From Rhabdornis inornatus (Eukaryota; Chordata; Aves; Passeriformes; Rhabdornithidae): a stretch of 64,000 bases of DNA. The position numbers were made by a program, and so were the translations under genes. Positions 24,622-36,345 of this stretch are shown here, piece after piece (position 1 is the first letter of the stretch; each line of letters starts with the position of its first letter). The DNA is taken from the NCBI GenBank assembly GCA_013397075.1, contig VWZS01000308.1:394553-458552 (forward strand). Direction: 5' to 3'. Below the pieces are notes generated by a model. The model searched no databases. It saw nothing but the letters and a program-made list of their open reading frames with translations, and was not told the DNA's origin.

Positions 24622-27600
24622 ATTACTTAGTTTTCAGCATGCTATTTCTTGCTTGTTTTACTTATGGTAGGTAATCTATCAAGTCAATAGCTCATCTCTC
24701 TAGACTAAAGAAAAATGCAGAAACACCGAAAAGAAAGCAAAGGAAGGGTGAAGTAGATAACAATGAACACATACTTACTTTCTCTCTCCTCTGTGAGTAC
24801 ATGTATGCAAATACATGTAGTAAAAATATACAACATCAACTGAACCGTTCTAGCAAATATTGCTGGCAAGTATCTCCACAAAATACAATTAATTTCTTTT
24901 TTTAAAGTAGACCCTTATTTTTTTTCATCTTCATATTGATTGAAAAGTATGCAACAACCCAAGTCATGTAACTAATACAGAGATTTCTTATGCTCATGTG
25001 AATTTGGGATGATCCAGGTGCTGAAGACAAGGGATAGAAAAGGAAATGAGGACTGTTTCAATTCCCTCTTTCTTAGAACAAGATAAAAATGAGATTCAAT
25101 AAAGGCAGGTAATTGGTGAGGTAAAGAAGTGATAGCAAAGCATGTCCAGTTGACAATAGAATCCAGGAGTGTAAAATTAACATTCTGTCTTGGCCTATTT
25201 TTCCTCTGGCACTACTTTTAGATTATTTTAAATAACTTTTATCTTTAAATAATAGCTCCATGCAGAAGTGCAAAAGCCTTGTCCTACACACTGGTATTCC
25301 TGATAGAAGCACAATTAAACAAATTATTTTTAAACTTTATGTCTGTGCCCTTATCATACTTGAGTGAAAAGAGGATCAATGAGAAAATATTTCTGTAAGT
25401 CCAAATGATTTTCCTGAAGAGCTAATAGCATGCACTGAGATGATTTCAGGTGACTTAAGCATGAAGCAGGAACATCATTACTACAAAAACTTGAACATTG
25501 TTCAAAAGTCTTGCAAAATTTTAGTATGACTTGCTGCTTTGTACAGGTTGAAAAAATTTATTTTCCACTGTACACGAAGCTGAGTTCAGAAATTATATTT
25601 GTTTTGTTGGAATATTGGTAATCTAATGTGCCAACTTGTTATAGGTGAAGCAAGTATGGAAGTTTGGAGATAATATTTTGATAATCCATTTTATGTCATC
25701 TGGCTGGAATGGATATATTTTTGCCTTCAATAAGCACTTGGATTAGACACCGTCTCAAAAAGCAAAGAGTCCAATTGGCTCCAGAATTCCTAGGTGCGTA
25801 AAACTGGTAAATAAACTTCATTTGCCCCAGGAAAATCTGACATACTGGTAAGGAAAAGTCTGGAGCAGTGGGTTTGCTGGCATGTGCTGCTACAGAAAGT
25901 GTGAGTGGAACCAATAGACTTTGTCCTCGAGGCCAGGCAGTGCTCCAAAGTGGGAGAAGAGGTTCCTGCTTTCTCTTCCTGGGGCTTCTCTAGTGACGCA
26001 ACACCAAAACTTGACATCATGAAGGGCAGAAAAAACAGCTGTGCTGAAGAGGAGGACGTTCAGAGAGCAGGCCTGTCGTAAGTTTGCTTATGCCTATAAT
26101 GGTGGCTGGTCAAAAAGAACAATTTGTGGTGTGTCTCCTGTCATGTGGAGCACTGAGCAAAAGGCTGAAAGTGATTACTGACTGACATTCCCCACAAGAC
26201 CCCTGGAAGGACATAATGTAAATGTCACTGACTTCTTTTAAATCAACACAGATTCTTGACTTCACTGAAGTCAAGCTGATTTACGCCAGCTGATAATTTG
26301 GCTGATTCTTAGAAGCAGGAGTTGTGAAATCTAATTCTTGGTGGACTCAGCCCGGTGCTATCAGAAATTAGCATTGACTTTATTGGGCAGCAGCCCTGGT
26401 GAGTTATAACTGAGTGTTTTGTCTTGCTGTGTGCTGGACAGCAATCAATAATGCTCCATGACATAGACAGAAATCTTGCTGTTACCATAAAGATTTACCA
26501 TTTTCTACTGTCCTACAGAACTCACAGAACTTCAGCTGTGTGGTGCCTCTTTACACCTTTTAAATCACCTGCCTGCTTGGAAGCAAGACAAGATCACTCA
26601 TCTCTATGCTGGTGATTGGTTTGGAAATACTGTAGGCCCACACTTAAAATATGAAATTTATTTGATTTTAAAGGATATTACTATATATGCATACATATAT
26701 AGATATATGCTAAGTAAACATTCATTTTATCTGCTTGAGAGAATTTAATTATTACCAGATGAGAATGATATCATATGTTTTTTTTTCTATTATTAACATT
26801 CAAATAGTGTGGCACTGATTTAATGTTCTAAGATATCTTTCTGTTTTTTGCGTTTTCCTAGGCTGACAATACAAAGTAAAGTCACTTCTTAAGCCTTAAA
26901 GCCTTGTGAATCTTAATTTTAACTGTCTTCCACTGTTCTGAGAGGGAATGAGGATTTCATTGTACTGAGGTGTTATTGTTGACTCTTAAAACAGAAGATA
27001 AAAGCTTCTACAGTTTTACCCAGATGTACTTAGATTTGACTTGTGAATTCAAGCCCAGGGTATTTTATAATAAAATAAAAATAGAAAATAAGATAAAGTG
27101 CATGTTTCATTTTGGTTTATTTTTCATTTCATGTTTTTATTACTTTGTTCATTATATGTTTTAAGACATGAATTCTGGATCTCTGCACATACAAAGGTAA
27201 TGCTGGGAGAGATTCCTTAAAAATAGGTAGTAAAGTCTTTTGGTTTGTTTTGTTTCTAATTTTTTTTTAAGAGAACACAAAAAGCATTGACTGTATGAAG
27301 TTATTAGTTCCTCTAAAGACTACTGTTCTGAAAAAGCTGGAGAGCCAGAATCATTATTTTATTCATGAGGAATAATCACTGTGTCATAGAGATAAGTTGG
27401 ATTTTTATAAAAATCTCCGTGACCATAATGAAACTTTTTAAACTGAAAAAAATAAAGAAGTACAAAAGTACAGTTCTAGTAGCTTCTTCAGCTCTATTTG
27501 CAGCTCACGTGCTTAATAACTCAAAGAAAGTTATTAAGAAAGTTAAAATACATGCACACATAGAGCTATGCATAAGCAATTTCCAAAGGCTCTACAGCAT

Positions 27601-28502
27601 TCAATTTTCTCCTTGGTGCCTTCCTTTAATTTACCTTTCTGCTCTCTGCAAGAGTCTTCTTTTTCTCTCACCTGCCTTGATGACACCCTTCACTAAATAC
27701 TCAAGGTTTGGTTACCCTTTATGACCAGTACCTAGGGAAAAAATACTTCCCTCCTGTCCTCCCCCTCCCTCAAAGAGTTTCTTCAAACATATTTAGTTTA
27801 CTTCAGCAGTGTAACTCTCGTCCTCCCAAAAGAGCTAGATTTTTTTTGCATCTCAACTGTAAGCAAAACACTTCTGGAGAGGAAATTCTGAACATAAATA
27901 TGAATGCAAAATAACTGGTTTGTTTTGCACATTCAGCTTGAAAACATAGCTGTAAGGAAAAGACAAGAGAGAACCACACCATTTATTTCCTTGTCCTTTC
28001 TCTGGTAATGCTAGAGAGAGGTAAATATGCCATTAATCTGGTTATTCTCCCTCTATCAATTACAACACTCATCCAAGCATGATGATCTTTATTCTTAGAA
28101 ATATAGATATCAACAAAGGGCCATTCCAGGGGAAAAATGCAAACTCAACTAACTTTAAACACACCTAATTAATTAATGATTTGGTAATGAATCTAATCTG
28201 TCTCCCCCTGTGGCCTCAGTTCAGTGGAGACACAGTCAGACATATTTCCAGAAGATGGTTTAAGTGATTTCAGCACAGTTCCACTTCGATGGTTTGCCAT
28301 CCCAGAGCCTGATGAAAGATCAACAACTCCCTGAAGTTAGAAATGCAATTGAAGGAAAAATATAAGGCTGTAGGAAAGAGTATATAGTATTATTTAGTGA
28401 CATATGTCACTGCTGCTGATTCCCCTGGAATGTATGTGAAATCCATGATGTTAATTGCACGTCAGCATGTGCACAGACACACCCAAATTGTTGATAATAC
28501 TG
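24622..28502. other. AT-rich noncoding stretch
   Basis: No gene or classified transposon. Inside are a 21-base perfect palindrome at 26255-26275, an AT-dinucleotide patch at about 26680-26705 (tatatgcatacatatatag), and a TAATTAATTAAT cluster at 28164-28179. Open frames such as 27365-27724 (119 codons) are AT-rich and show no protein family. Confidence 0.55.
26255..26275. repeat. Perfect 10-bp-arm palindrome
   Basis: cttgacttca is followed by one C and then tgaagtcaag, its exact reverse complement. The near-zero loop makes this a palindrome rather than a stem-loop of RNA type. It might be a dimeric protein-binding site or chance. No repeat element surrounds it. Confidence 0.9.
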
Positions 28503-28503
28503 A

Positions 28504-28748
28504 CAGAATCATAGAATGGTTTGGGTTGAAAGGGACCATTCCAACTCCCCTGCCATGGGCAGGGACACCTTTCACTAAACCAAGTTGCTCACAGCCCCAT
28601 CCAGCCTTCCAGGGATGGAGCATTCACAGCTGCTCTGCACAACCTGTTCCAGTGTCTCACCACCCTCAGAGAAAAGAATTTCTCCCTACTATCTAATCTA
28701 AACCTTCCCTCTTTCAGTTTAAAGCTATTCCCCCTTGCCCTATCTAAG
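28504..28748 (-). mobile_element. CR1 LINE 3' fragment (best copy)
   Basis: The plus strand gives a clear reverse complement of a CR1 3' end: agaatcatagaatggtttgg, ttgaaagggacc, cctgccatgggcagggacac, tttcactaaaccaagttgct, aacctgttccagtgtctcac and ttcagtttaaagctattccc. Orientation is minus with the 3' terminus at 28504. Compared with the consensus I remember, it lacks about 20 bases (the ttaaagatcatctag part) after the first block and about 20 more between ccatcc and ttccaggg. About 245 bp remain, all from the 3' untranslated end with no coding part. Its good preservation suggests it is younger than the other CR1 pieces here. Confidence 0.95.
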
Positions 28749-29485
28749 ACAGGATCTAAGAAAGCCTGGAGCAGATGTGCTTGGTCTTACTGCTGCTGGC
28801 TGTTAATGTTCCCTGAGCCCACACCTTTTATATAAGAAAACACTGATAGTTTAGTTATTCAATGCATTCTTTTGATCCTCCATTTTTCTGATATTGTAGA
28901 TGTTTCTTCTGAATTTCATGTGTATAAGAGATGGTAAAATTTAAATTATTAGTGGGAGTCTTCAGTTAAGGATCTGAGTGCAGGCAATGAGAGGTTTAGA
29001 AAAATATCAGCTCTCCCTCTTTGTGTACTGCTGGAAGAGTTCAGTAGCTCCCAGGAGAATTTCTGAAGCTTGATTGACACTGTTTTGATTTTTGATCCTC
29101 ACCAATTTAGTTCTTGCTGTCTTTATTGATATTGCCACGCTTTTCCAGTGTTGCTCACATTTGTCAAATTACCTCAGTGACACCACAAACTTCAGAGTGG
29201 ATTTCTAGTCAGTCAGCAGAGACCAGTGACATGTGATGGGATTGACCCCAGTCAGACCCAAACAGCTGAGACCAAAGTGAGATTATCAGAATCCTGTCGC
29301 TGAATCCTCCAGCTCTCCTCTCCTGTATTTGATGCATTTAAAAAGAAATAAATGCAATCCCTGGTAAGCGTTTTTGAGGTTGGGAAATGTCTGAGCTATT
29401 TACCAACTGCCTTTCTTGGCTGGCTTGGGAATCCTGATCTCCAGTCTGGACAGAGATTAGCTTTGTGTGTGCGGCTGGGGTTTTG
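28749..29485. other. Noncoding stretch, nothing recognised
   Basis: Ordinary mixed-composition DNA between a CR1 copy and a G/T tract. No open frame, motif or repeat is supported. Confidence 0.5.
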
Positions 29486-29830
29486 GCTTTGTTTCTTTAG
29501 GGGGGGTTATCTCTTTGGTTTTTGTTTTTTGGGGTTTTTTTGTTTGGTTGGTTGGTTGGTTGGTCGGTTGGCTGGTTGGTTTGTTTCGGGGTTTTGGTTT
29601 TTTTGTTGTTGTTGGTTGGCGGTTTTTTTTGTGGGGGGATTGGTGGGGTTTTTTTACTTGCTTTTGGTTTTTTGTGTTTTTGAGTGGGGGGTTGTGGGTT
29701 TGTGTTTTTTTTGTTAGTGGTGGTGGGAGTTTTTGTGGTTTTTTTGGGTTTTTGGTTTTTTTTTGGGGGGGGTGTTTGTTTTTTGTTCTTGTTCTTGTTG
29801 TTTGTTTGTTTCTTTGCTTGTTATGTGTGG
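29486..29830. repeat. Long G/T-only tract with (GGTT)n core
   Basis: About 345 bases are nearly pure G and T on the plus strand. A tetranucleotide (ggtt)n core lies at about 29546-29580 (with tcgg and ctgg interruptions), flanked by irregular runs such as ggggtttttt and ttggggggggtg. The strand bias is extreme and stops sharply near 29830. Because TAA, TAG and TGA all need A, the tract creates artificial open frames of up to 196 codons composed of Phe, Gly, Val, Leu and Trp. It is best called a compound simple repeat with several G-runs that could support G-quadruplexes. Confidence 0.9.
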
Positions 29831-30060
29831 ATTTCTTTAATTCCAGCTGGGGACTGTTGCCTCAGCCTGCAGTGCCCTCTGGTGGGAAACGAGCCGGGTG
29901 CTGTGACCCAGGGGATGCTCCTCATCCCTGGAGGCTGCACACACGGGTCCCTGCGCTGCTCTGGGCAGCAGGAGAGGGTCTGCGGGGCAAGGAACAGAGA
30001 GGACAGGCTCAGCTCACCCCGGCTCAAAGAGAAGTTGATCAAACCATCATGAAATAGAAT
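29831..30060. other. GC-rich block with CTCF site
   Basis: Immediately after the G/T tract, composition switches to about 60 percent GC for roughly 220 bp, with about six CpGs between 29888 and 30022, above the window background. It includes a full CTCF consensus match at 29870-29885. Open frames on both strands here are continuations from the low-complexity tract and are not accepted as coding. Confidence 0.45.
29870..29885 (-). promoter_or_regulatory. CTCF consensus match, minus orientation
   Basis: The plus strand cagtgccctctggtgg is ccaccagagggcactg on the minus strand. That fits every position of the degenerate CTCF core CCASYAGRKGGCRSTV. CTCF sites in this orientation downstream of a plus-oriented site can form convergent loop anchors. 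The local GC-rich, CpG-containing context is typical of bound sites. Binding cannot be shown from sequence alone. Confidence 0.55.
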
Positions 30061-31970
30061 GGAATTTCCCCCCGAGTCTTAAGTACCAAAAACCATGATC
30101 AAAGTGACAGGCTCTGTGCCGAAGGTCCTTAGAAGACACATTAAGGAATTTTTGTTGACCTAGTCTTTTCATTCTATCCTAGTGTATTTTTAATTATTGA
30201 CCTGATTAATTAATGACGTCCATAAATGACATTCCAAAGTGACAATTTTCAGTCTCAGCAGATGCCTGCCAGTGCATCTCAGCCTCCAGGACCTTTTCAC
30301 ACACTTAAAAGTAGAGCATTATATTCCCCAATGCATGGTTTACAAGTTATGAGTTGCTAAGAATAATCTTAGAGATTATTGTCCTCAAAGAGGAACTCTG
30401 TGTTCTCAGTAGTAATAACATCTGCAAGCCACAACTGCTTATCAGTCATCCCACCCTCCTGCTCTCAACCCTGCACAACTTCTTGTTTGTATTCTGCTTT
30501 GTGATTTTAAGGTTTAGCAATTGGTTTTTGTTTTCCCATATTTGTATCACATTAATCCACACTGCAGGAGGAAATTCCCTCAAGGACTTTTTTTTTTCTG
30601 AAAGTTTATAATACAGAGCACAAGGAGATTCCAAGTACTTTAATGTATGTGTGTCTCTTTTTGTTGTTTGGGTTTTCTTAAGGCTTCTTGTGCAGGAATA
30701 TTTATTCTTGCTTGAAACAGTAAGCATTTCCCTCCTCCAAATATTTAATTAAAAGTTGATTTTTTTAGCAGAGAAGGAGAAATACTACAAAAACGAGTAC
30801 TGATTGTTTCCCTTATTTCTTTTCAGCTACAGGATAGCTTCAGAACAGTTCAGAATCTTTCTAATTTATAAAACATGGGTGGAAATACTTTTCTGGCAAT
30901 ACGGAACATTTTATGAATAATATGAATAAGGATTTCACTGGGGGAGACTTCCTTGCTGCCGAAGAGAAATGTCTCTGAATTCTTTTTGTTTATATTACTG
31001 TTACATTTATTATATACAGCCTGTTTGGAGAGGCTGTTGTTCACACAGAATGAAAGTGAGCAGGCACTGAAGCTGGAGTCATCAACCCATCACTAATGAT
31101 TTTGGAGGCAGAAAGATGTGTCTTCCACTAGGCTTTTTTTTTTTCTAAGAAAAAATTCAAAGGGAAAAGCTTCATCCACACACAGGAAAGGAGTACTTTG
31201 TATTGTTATATTGTTTGGCAACCTCAGTGTTTTTTTCTGAGCTCTAACAGGCACTACATTAATGCTGGGAAGGGGAGGATTGTTTATCTTTTGGCAGTCA
31301 GTAGCCTATCAAAAGCATGAAATTGCCATTTTGAAATGGCATTAAAAAAACCCTTTTCATCTTGATACATCCTTTAAAATATTCTTCTTTCAAAATTCCC
31401 TTTTTAGGCATGGATTATCTGTCTGTGCTTTAGCAGTGAGACTTCCCCACCCTGGACTTTTGGAGACAAAATGAAACATGTTTGAATAAAAGCAGAAGCA
31501 GTTTCCCCTGGAAAAGTTTTATCACTGCAAGCCACTGGCAGATATTAAGGTATCAGGCATTCTAGAATAAATCTGAGGAAGATGTTAGCAGGCAGAGGAA
31601 GAGGTCACAGGTAGATGATAAAGCAATGGTGGCAGCTGAGCAATGGAAAACATACCTGACCAGCAGCTTGGGCATTGCCTCCTCCTCTCTACTCTATCCA
31701 AGTGTGAGTGGTGCGAGTGTGTGTCCCTAGAAAATAATTTACTTTATAAATAAAATGATTGCTTTAATGGTACAGCTACAAATTCAAAGCTATTCTAATT
31801 ATTATTAAAACAACATTCGTATTTTCTGTGATATTAGGAGATGACCCTATCATCTAGACTATCTTAAGAAATAATGAAACATATTTCTTCACATTCTTTA
31901 CTTGTCATGTAAATATTAAAGATTATTTTCACAAAATTTGGTACGTTTGTGAGCTGTTCCCTTGTCTCTG
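30061..31970. other. AT-rich noncoding stretch
   Basis: No gene or transposon recognised. A TAATTAATGACGTC string at about 30206-30220 joins a homeodomain-type TAATTA core to a half cAMP-response element. Short frames on both strands around 30354-30727 overlap and are unrecognised. Confidence 0.5.
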
Positions 31971-32357
31971 TGTGGCAAGGTTTTGGGATCAGAGTGGGGG
32001 CTGCAGGGGGGGCTTCTGTGAGACATTGCCAGAAGCTTCCCTCATGTCCAAAGGAGTTAAAAGGAGTAAGCAGAAAATTTGGGAGTAATGCCCAGGAAGG
32101 AGGGAGGGGTGGGAGAAAGCTGGTTTAAGATTCAATTTTCTCACTATCCTACTCTGATTTGACTGGTAATAAATTAAACTATTCTCCCCCAACTGAGTCT
32201 GTTTTTCCCATGATGGGAATTGGTGATGGAGCTCTCCCTATCCTTATCTCAACCCATGAGACTGTCAAATTTTCTTCCTGCTGTCCAGCTGAGGAGAGGA
32301 GTGACAGATTGGATTTGGTGGATACTCAGCATCCAGACAGGGTCACCCCACCACACA
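31971..32357 (+). mobile_element. ERVL-like solo LTR, internally deleted
   Basis: The segment begins tgtggcaaggttttggg and ends ccaccccaccacaca, so it keeps the TG...CA ends of a retroviral LTR. In between it carries ggcttctgtgagacattgcc, a ctactctgatttgactgg string, aataaatt (polyadenylation signal 32168-32173), a tgagtctgtttttcccatga block and the ctgaggagaggagtgacag block, all typical of songbird ERVL-type LTRs. It matches the copy at 37845-38525 in the same order and orientation but lacks about 300 bp upstream of the AATAAA. No gag, pol or env remnant adjoins it, so it is a solo LTR left by recombination. Family name is from memory. Confidence 0.85.
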
Positions 32358-33558
32358 ATCCCTGCACACATCTCCACTGCTGCAGTATCATCCCCACAGC
32401 AATTGCATTTATTTACTCTTAATAGGAATTTCTTTGTTATTAATTTAAATTTGGAAGACTGTTCAGGTCAGCTCACAAAGTGTGCCAGCATCACTAAAAA
32501 GCCTCATTGTCCTTAATCATATTGACTCTCTTTCTTGCTTCTGTGAAAAAATGCTTTTAGACACCAATGTTAGAGCTGCCACTGGACCAAATGAGAAGCC
32601 TGATCATTTGCTTTCTCTGCAAAGCTTTTGAGAGCTCTCTGTGACACCAAAAAACAAGGGGAGAAATCATCTCATCTCCATTTCCAAGAGCTGCTAATTA
32701 CATACAGCATATTAAATCAAGTCCACTTGGGAAAGACTTCCCTAATTAATTAATTTAATTAGCAATAAGGCAGTAGAGGGAGATATGATTATCAAGAGAT
32801 ATGATTATCATACCTTTGGGACACCGGATCGCAAAGCTTTGCTTCATCTTTTTCATGACTGTGGTTTGCCACTTCCAAGTGGTTTTGATAAATAACCTAT
32901 AGATTCTATTGAACAGCATTACACTTGGTAGTGAGCTTACTCTGAAAATTTTCCCTGGAACAAAGCAACTGTAATCAGAAATTAAACAAGTGATTTGTAG
33001 TCTGCTTGAGTGTAATAACAGGGGGAATCATGTAATAGAATCTGGCCTCTTATGAGTTGCACTGCTGCAGAATAGACACAGATGGATACCAAGAAAAAAA
33101 TTGAGAAAATACCCTTCTGTTTTTGGCATTTTTCCTGACACATTACTTTTACTGGCAACATGCAAAACAAATGACTTCAAATTAATTATTTAAGTAAATA
33201 GTTTCTGACAGCTTTTCTATTAGATGACCACGTTTCTTTCAAGTTTGAAACACAAAGGAAATCTCTGCTCAGTAGTGCTCTGCTCCTGTGGGGTTTGAAA
33301 TTTTTTGTGCTGTATCTTTTCCAGAATCTGCGTGGGCTGAGGAAAAGCCAGGATGCTGATATGCCTCTGCACAAATCCCAGGTTTGCATCAGGTTATTTT
33401 GCAGTGTGATACATCCATAGACTGAAGAGACACAGCAATACAGTGCCCTTAAAACTGTTCAGCATGACTCCTCCATAGGAGGGTTGCATTTTTAGATTAG
33501 GTGCTCAAGAATTATCAAATCTGAGGAAATCTTGGCATAGAAAAGCACATCTCTTAAG
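32358..33558. other. Noncoding stretch with TAAT-rich patch
   Basis: No gene or transposon. A run cctaattaattaatttaatt at 32741-32760 holds several overlapping TAATTA cores. Just after it, agatatgattatca occurs twice (32781-32794 and 32797-32810) as a short tandem duplication with a two-base spacer. Frames here are short and unrecognised. Confidence 0.5.
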
Positions 33559-33660
33559 AAAGCCTTGAGGCAACTGAGCATTAGATGTCCCTACCCATGA
33601 AAGAGTGTTTGGAATGAGATGATCTTTAAGGTCTCTTCCATCCCAAACTATTCTTTGATT
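33559..33660 (+). mobile_element. CR1 LINE 3' end fragment
   Basis: The plus strand carries aagccttgaggcaactgagc, tagatgtccctacccatg, gatgatctttaaggtctctt and catcccaaactattctttga, the sense-strand terminal 100 bases of CR1 with scattered substitutions. The true 3' end is kept and the 5' side is truncated. A G/T simple repeat begins about 60 bases downstream. Confidence 0.88.
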
Positions 33661-33721
33661 TAACATGCACAAAGGAAGCAATGTATCTGGCTGTCATTAA
33701 AATCAGTCAGTTTGGACCTAC

Positions 33722-33799
33722 TTTTGGTTTTTTTTGTTTGGTTTTTTTTTGTTTGTTTGTTTGTTTGTGGGGGTTTTTTTGTTTTGTTTTTTTTTTTTG
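33722..33799. repeat. G/T-rich low-complexity tract
   Basis: About 78 bases of T runs broken by G, including (gttt)n at about 33750-33768, a five-G run and a final T-run of a dozen. The third plus-strand G/T tract of the window, smaller than those at 8.04 and 29.5 kb. Confidence 0.9.
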
Positions 33800-36079
33800 C
33801 TTTACTTAAAGTTATTTCCTTTATAGGCTGAATAATCTATGAGCTAAAGCAAATTCTTTCATTCAGCATTTAAATATTTCATACTCACCAAAATCAGGTC
33901 AAATTTCACAACAAGAATTATTACAGAACACAGGAACTTTCTTACTCACCTCATTCAGCACTCCCCCTGAACCAAAATTGTTTCCCTGCTCTCTATCTAT
34001 GCTTTCTAATGTGACAGAATAGCAGAAGTTTCCACCCTGCAGTGGAGCAATTGTGCCACCTCACCTCCAGGGTGGCACAGACACTGGAACTCTCCTCTCT
34101 CTACTGCTACAACCCAAAACCTACAGTGCCACTTTCTTCCTGCCTGTCTGATCCACCTACTTTCCTCTCCCTCCGCTTTTTGCACTGGCAGAGCCCCTTC
34201 TCTCTCCCATCCCAGTAACCCCACCGTGATAACAACCAGAGAGATTTTATGTCTACTGCAGAGGAGGTCCCCGACCTGCCCCGCCTCTGCTCCCAGCAGT
34301 TTGTGTGAGCCAGCTCCAGCACAGAGGAGCTCTGCAAGAAGGGTGGGATACCCAAACTAATATATTCTGCCTCTTATTCTTTCTGCTCTTCTCCCTACTT
34401 CAGTTTTCTTTGTGTTTGTAAATCTTTCAGGCTCTGTGGTTTTCAAGACCCTATGCTCACACTTGATCGCTTTGTTATGCTTCTGGAGAAATCCAACTTC
34501 TTCAAGTTCCAGCTGCTTTCTGAGAGGTTAAAAAATACAGATCTCACCTCAGTCTCACCTCCATCCTTTTCTACTTGCCAAGTGAAGGTGTAAAGGAGTG
34601 CTGCAAGCCTTTAGCAAACCATTTATTCAGGGATAGTCATGTTGATGTCAATTCCTGGCCTCTTTAGCACAAGGAGCGTGAGGAAAAGGAAGTGAAAAAC
34701 TGTCATAAACCAGGGAAAAAGCAAACAAATTAACCATAATTCATTACCTGTATTAACAGAGGTCAACTAAATCAACAACATGTCAGCAGAGTAATTCTCC
34801 TTGTGTGCTTTAATTAAATCAAATGATTCTCAAAAGTGACATCACCACAACAAAAAGTGAGATTTACTGCTGATCATTTAATACTTCAGCTCTCATATTG
34901 TCAGTTAAAGGATTTAGGAGTCATCCATGTCCTGCCTTTGTGTCTAATGAGTTGGATCTGCTCTGTCCTATTTGCCCTGTTGGCCTAAACAGAAAGGAGG
35001 CAACATGAGGCAAATCAGCTTCTAACTTTGAGATCTACCTTTTTTCCCTAGACCATAATATTCCCTCATTATCGAGTCTCAAGTCAGATTCAGTAATGTA
35101 CAGCCCACAGGAGGAGATCAGGCATCTCCTGAAGATTTCTGACTTCAGTAGGAACAATGCTAAAATATTACTGTAATTTTGAAAACTGTCATGACTTCTT
35201 GCTCCAAATAAAACTTTCAAGTGTCTCTCCTTTACTCCTACTTTCATTTCAAGTGCCCCCAGATGATAGCTGGAAGTGTGCCTGCAGTACTGCAAAGAGG
35301 CTGAAGGTTCTGAGGATGACATCCAGGCACCATGAAATTACAGTCTTCAGAGCCTATCAGCAAGAAGATAATTACATATAATTTCTCACTTTAGTTACAG
35401 TTTTGGTGATGCCAAAGAGGTGTCAGACTTGGCATATTACATTTTGTGATTTATGTTATTTTGCTGTAGTACTTTGACCTTTCTAATATGCTGCATTTTG
35501 GTAGGATGGACATTCCAGTCTTCATGCCAAGAGTAAATTATCGAGGAACTCAAGTGGCAAAGATGTTACACAGAAATATTTCCAAATAGGTAGTTTTATG
35601 GGTGAATATGGGGTGGGAAGAGAGGGAAAGGTGAAGATTTGGCAGAACTTGGTTCAACTGTATTGATCCCCTCACATTGCTGGGTATCTCCTCATGAATT
35701 GCATACTTAGCTACAGGCTCCTGCTGGTTTATCCTGGTGTGGAAACAATGTTCTTCTCTGGGCAAGATGTCCCATGGAGCTCTTGGGTGGGATAAGAGAA
35801 TGTTTAGTGCAAAAGTGGTGCAATGTATCTTGGACTCTGAATGGAGCCAGTTCTTCTTCTGTTCTTGACCCTGACAGAACATGTCTTTGGGATTCCTGTG
35901 AGAGACTGGACAGATTGATGTCTCAAGACATTTCAGGGTGCACATGTGTGAGGGGAGGGACAGGTTGGGTCTTGCCCATGTGAGGCAGTGCCCTGTCCTG
36001 TGCACCCCACACCCAGAGCCTGTATCCCAGCCTGGCAGTGGCTGCCCATCCCTGGCACAGCAGAGGCAATGCTCCACAC
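33800..36079. other. Noncoding stretch, partly pyrimidine-rich
   Basis: From about 33960 to 34420 the plus strand is C/T-rich and GC-richer than average. The remainder is ordinary. The minus-strand frame 35550-36134 (194 codons) is long for this window but shows no domain and runs into the LTR-like segment to the right. It overlaps frames on the opposite strand, so I do not call it a gene. Confidence 0.45.
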
Positions 36080-36345
36080 CCACCTCTGGAGCCCTAACCC
36101 AGCTCCTGAGTGGCCAAATGACCCAAAATCCCACCTGGGGGAAGGGCCCAGGAAAGCCAAGGGGTGTTTAAAGCAGAACATGGGACAGGCACCCTACCTC
36201 CTCTTGGAATTTCTATCAGCTGGACACTGCTGGAAACCAGGAGCTGGTAGCTATATGTGTGTTTTTCTATATTTTTTGTCTCTCTTTCTCTTCTAATTCC
36301 CTTTTCTTGGCATTTTAGACTCACTAAAAATCGAACAGGCTCAGT
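36080..36345 (+). mobile_element. LTR-like segment, uncertain
   Basis: This block has promoter-like layout: a GC-rich upstream part, a degenerate TATA-like gtgtttaaag (TTTAAA at 36167-36172), then caggagctggtagctatatg and a T-rich stretch. The order recalls a songbird retroviral LTR, but I cannot fix its ends. It joins the better-supported LTR at 36346 without a visible break, so the two may be one longer LTR or a nested pair. Confidence 0.35.

Noticed and set aside
29467..30057. 196-codon open frame on the plus strand
   Set aside because: It lies mostly in the G/T-only tract, where stop codons cannot occur without A. The translation is almost only Phe, Gly, Val, Leu and Trp with no domain.
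35550..36134. 194-codon open frame on the minus strand
   Set aside because: The longest frame not caused by simple sequence, but no family or domain is recognisable. It is overlapped by plus-strand frames and its 5' part lies in an LTR-like segment.
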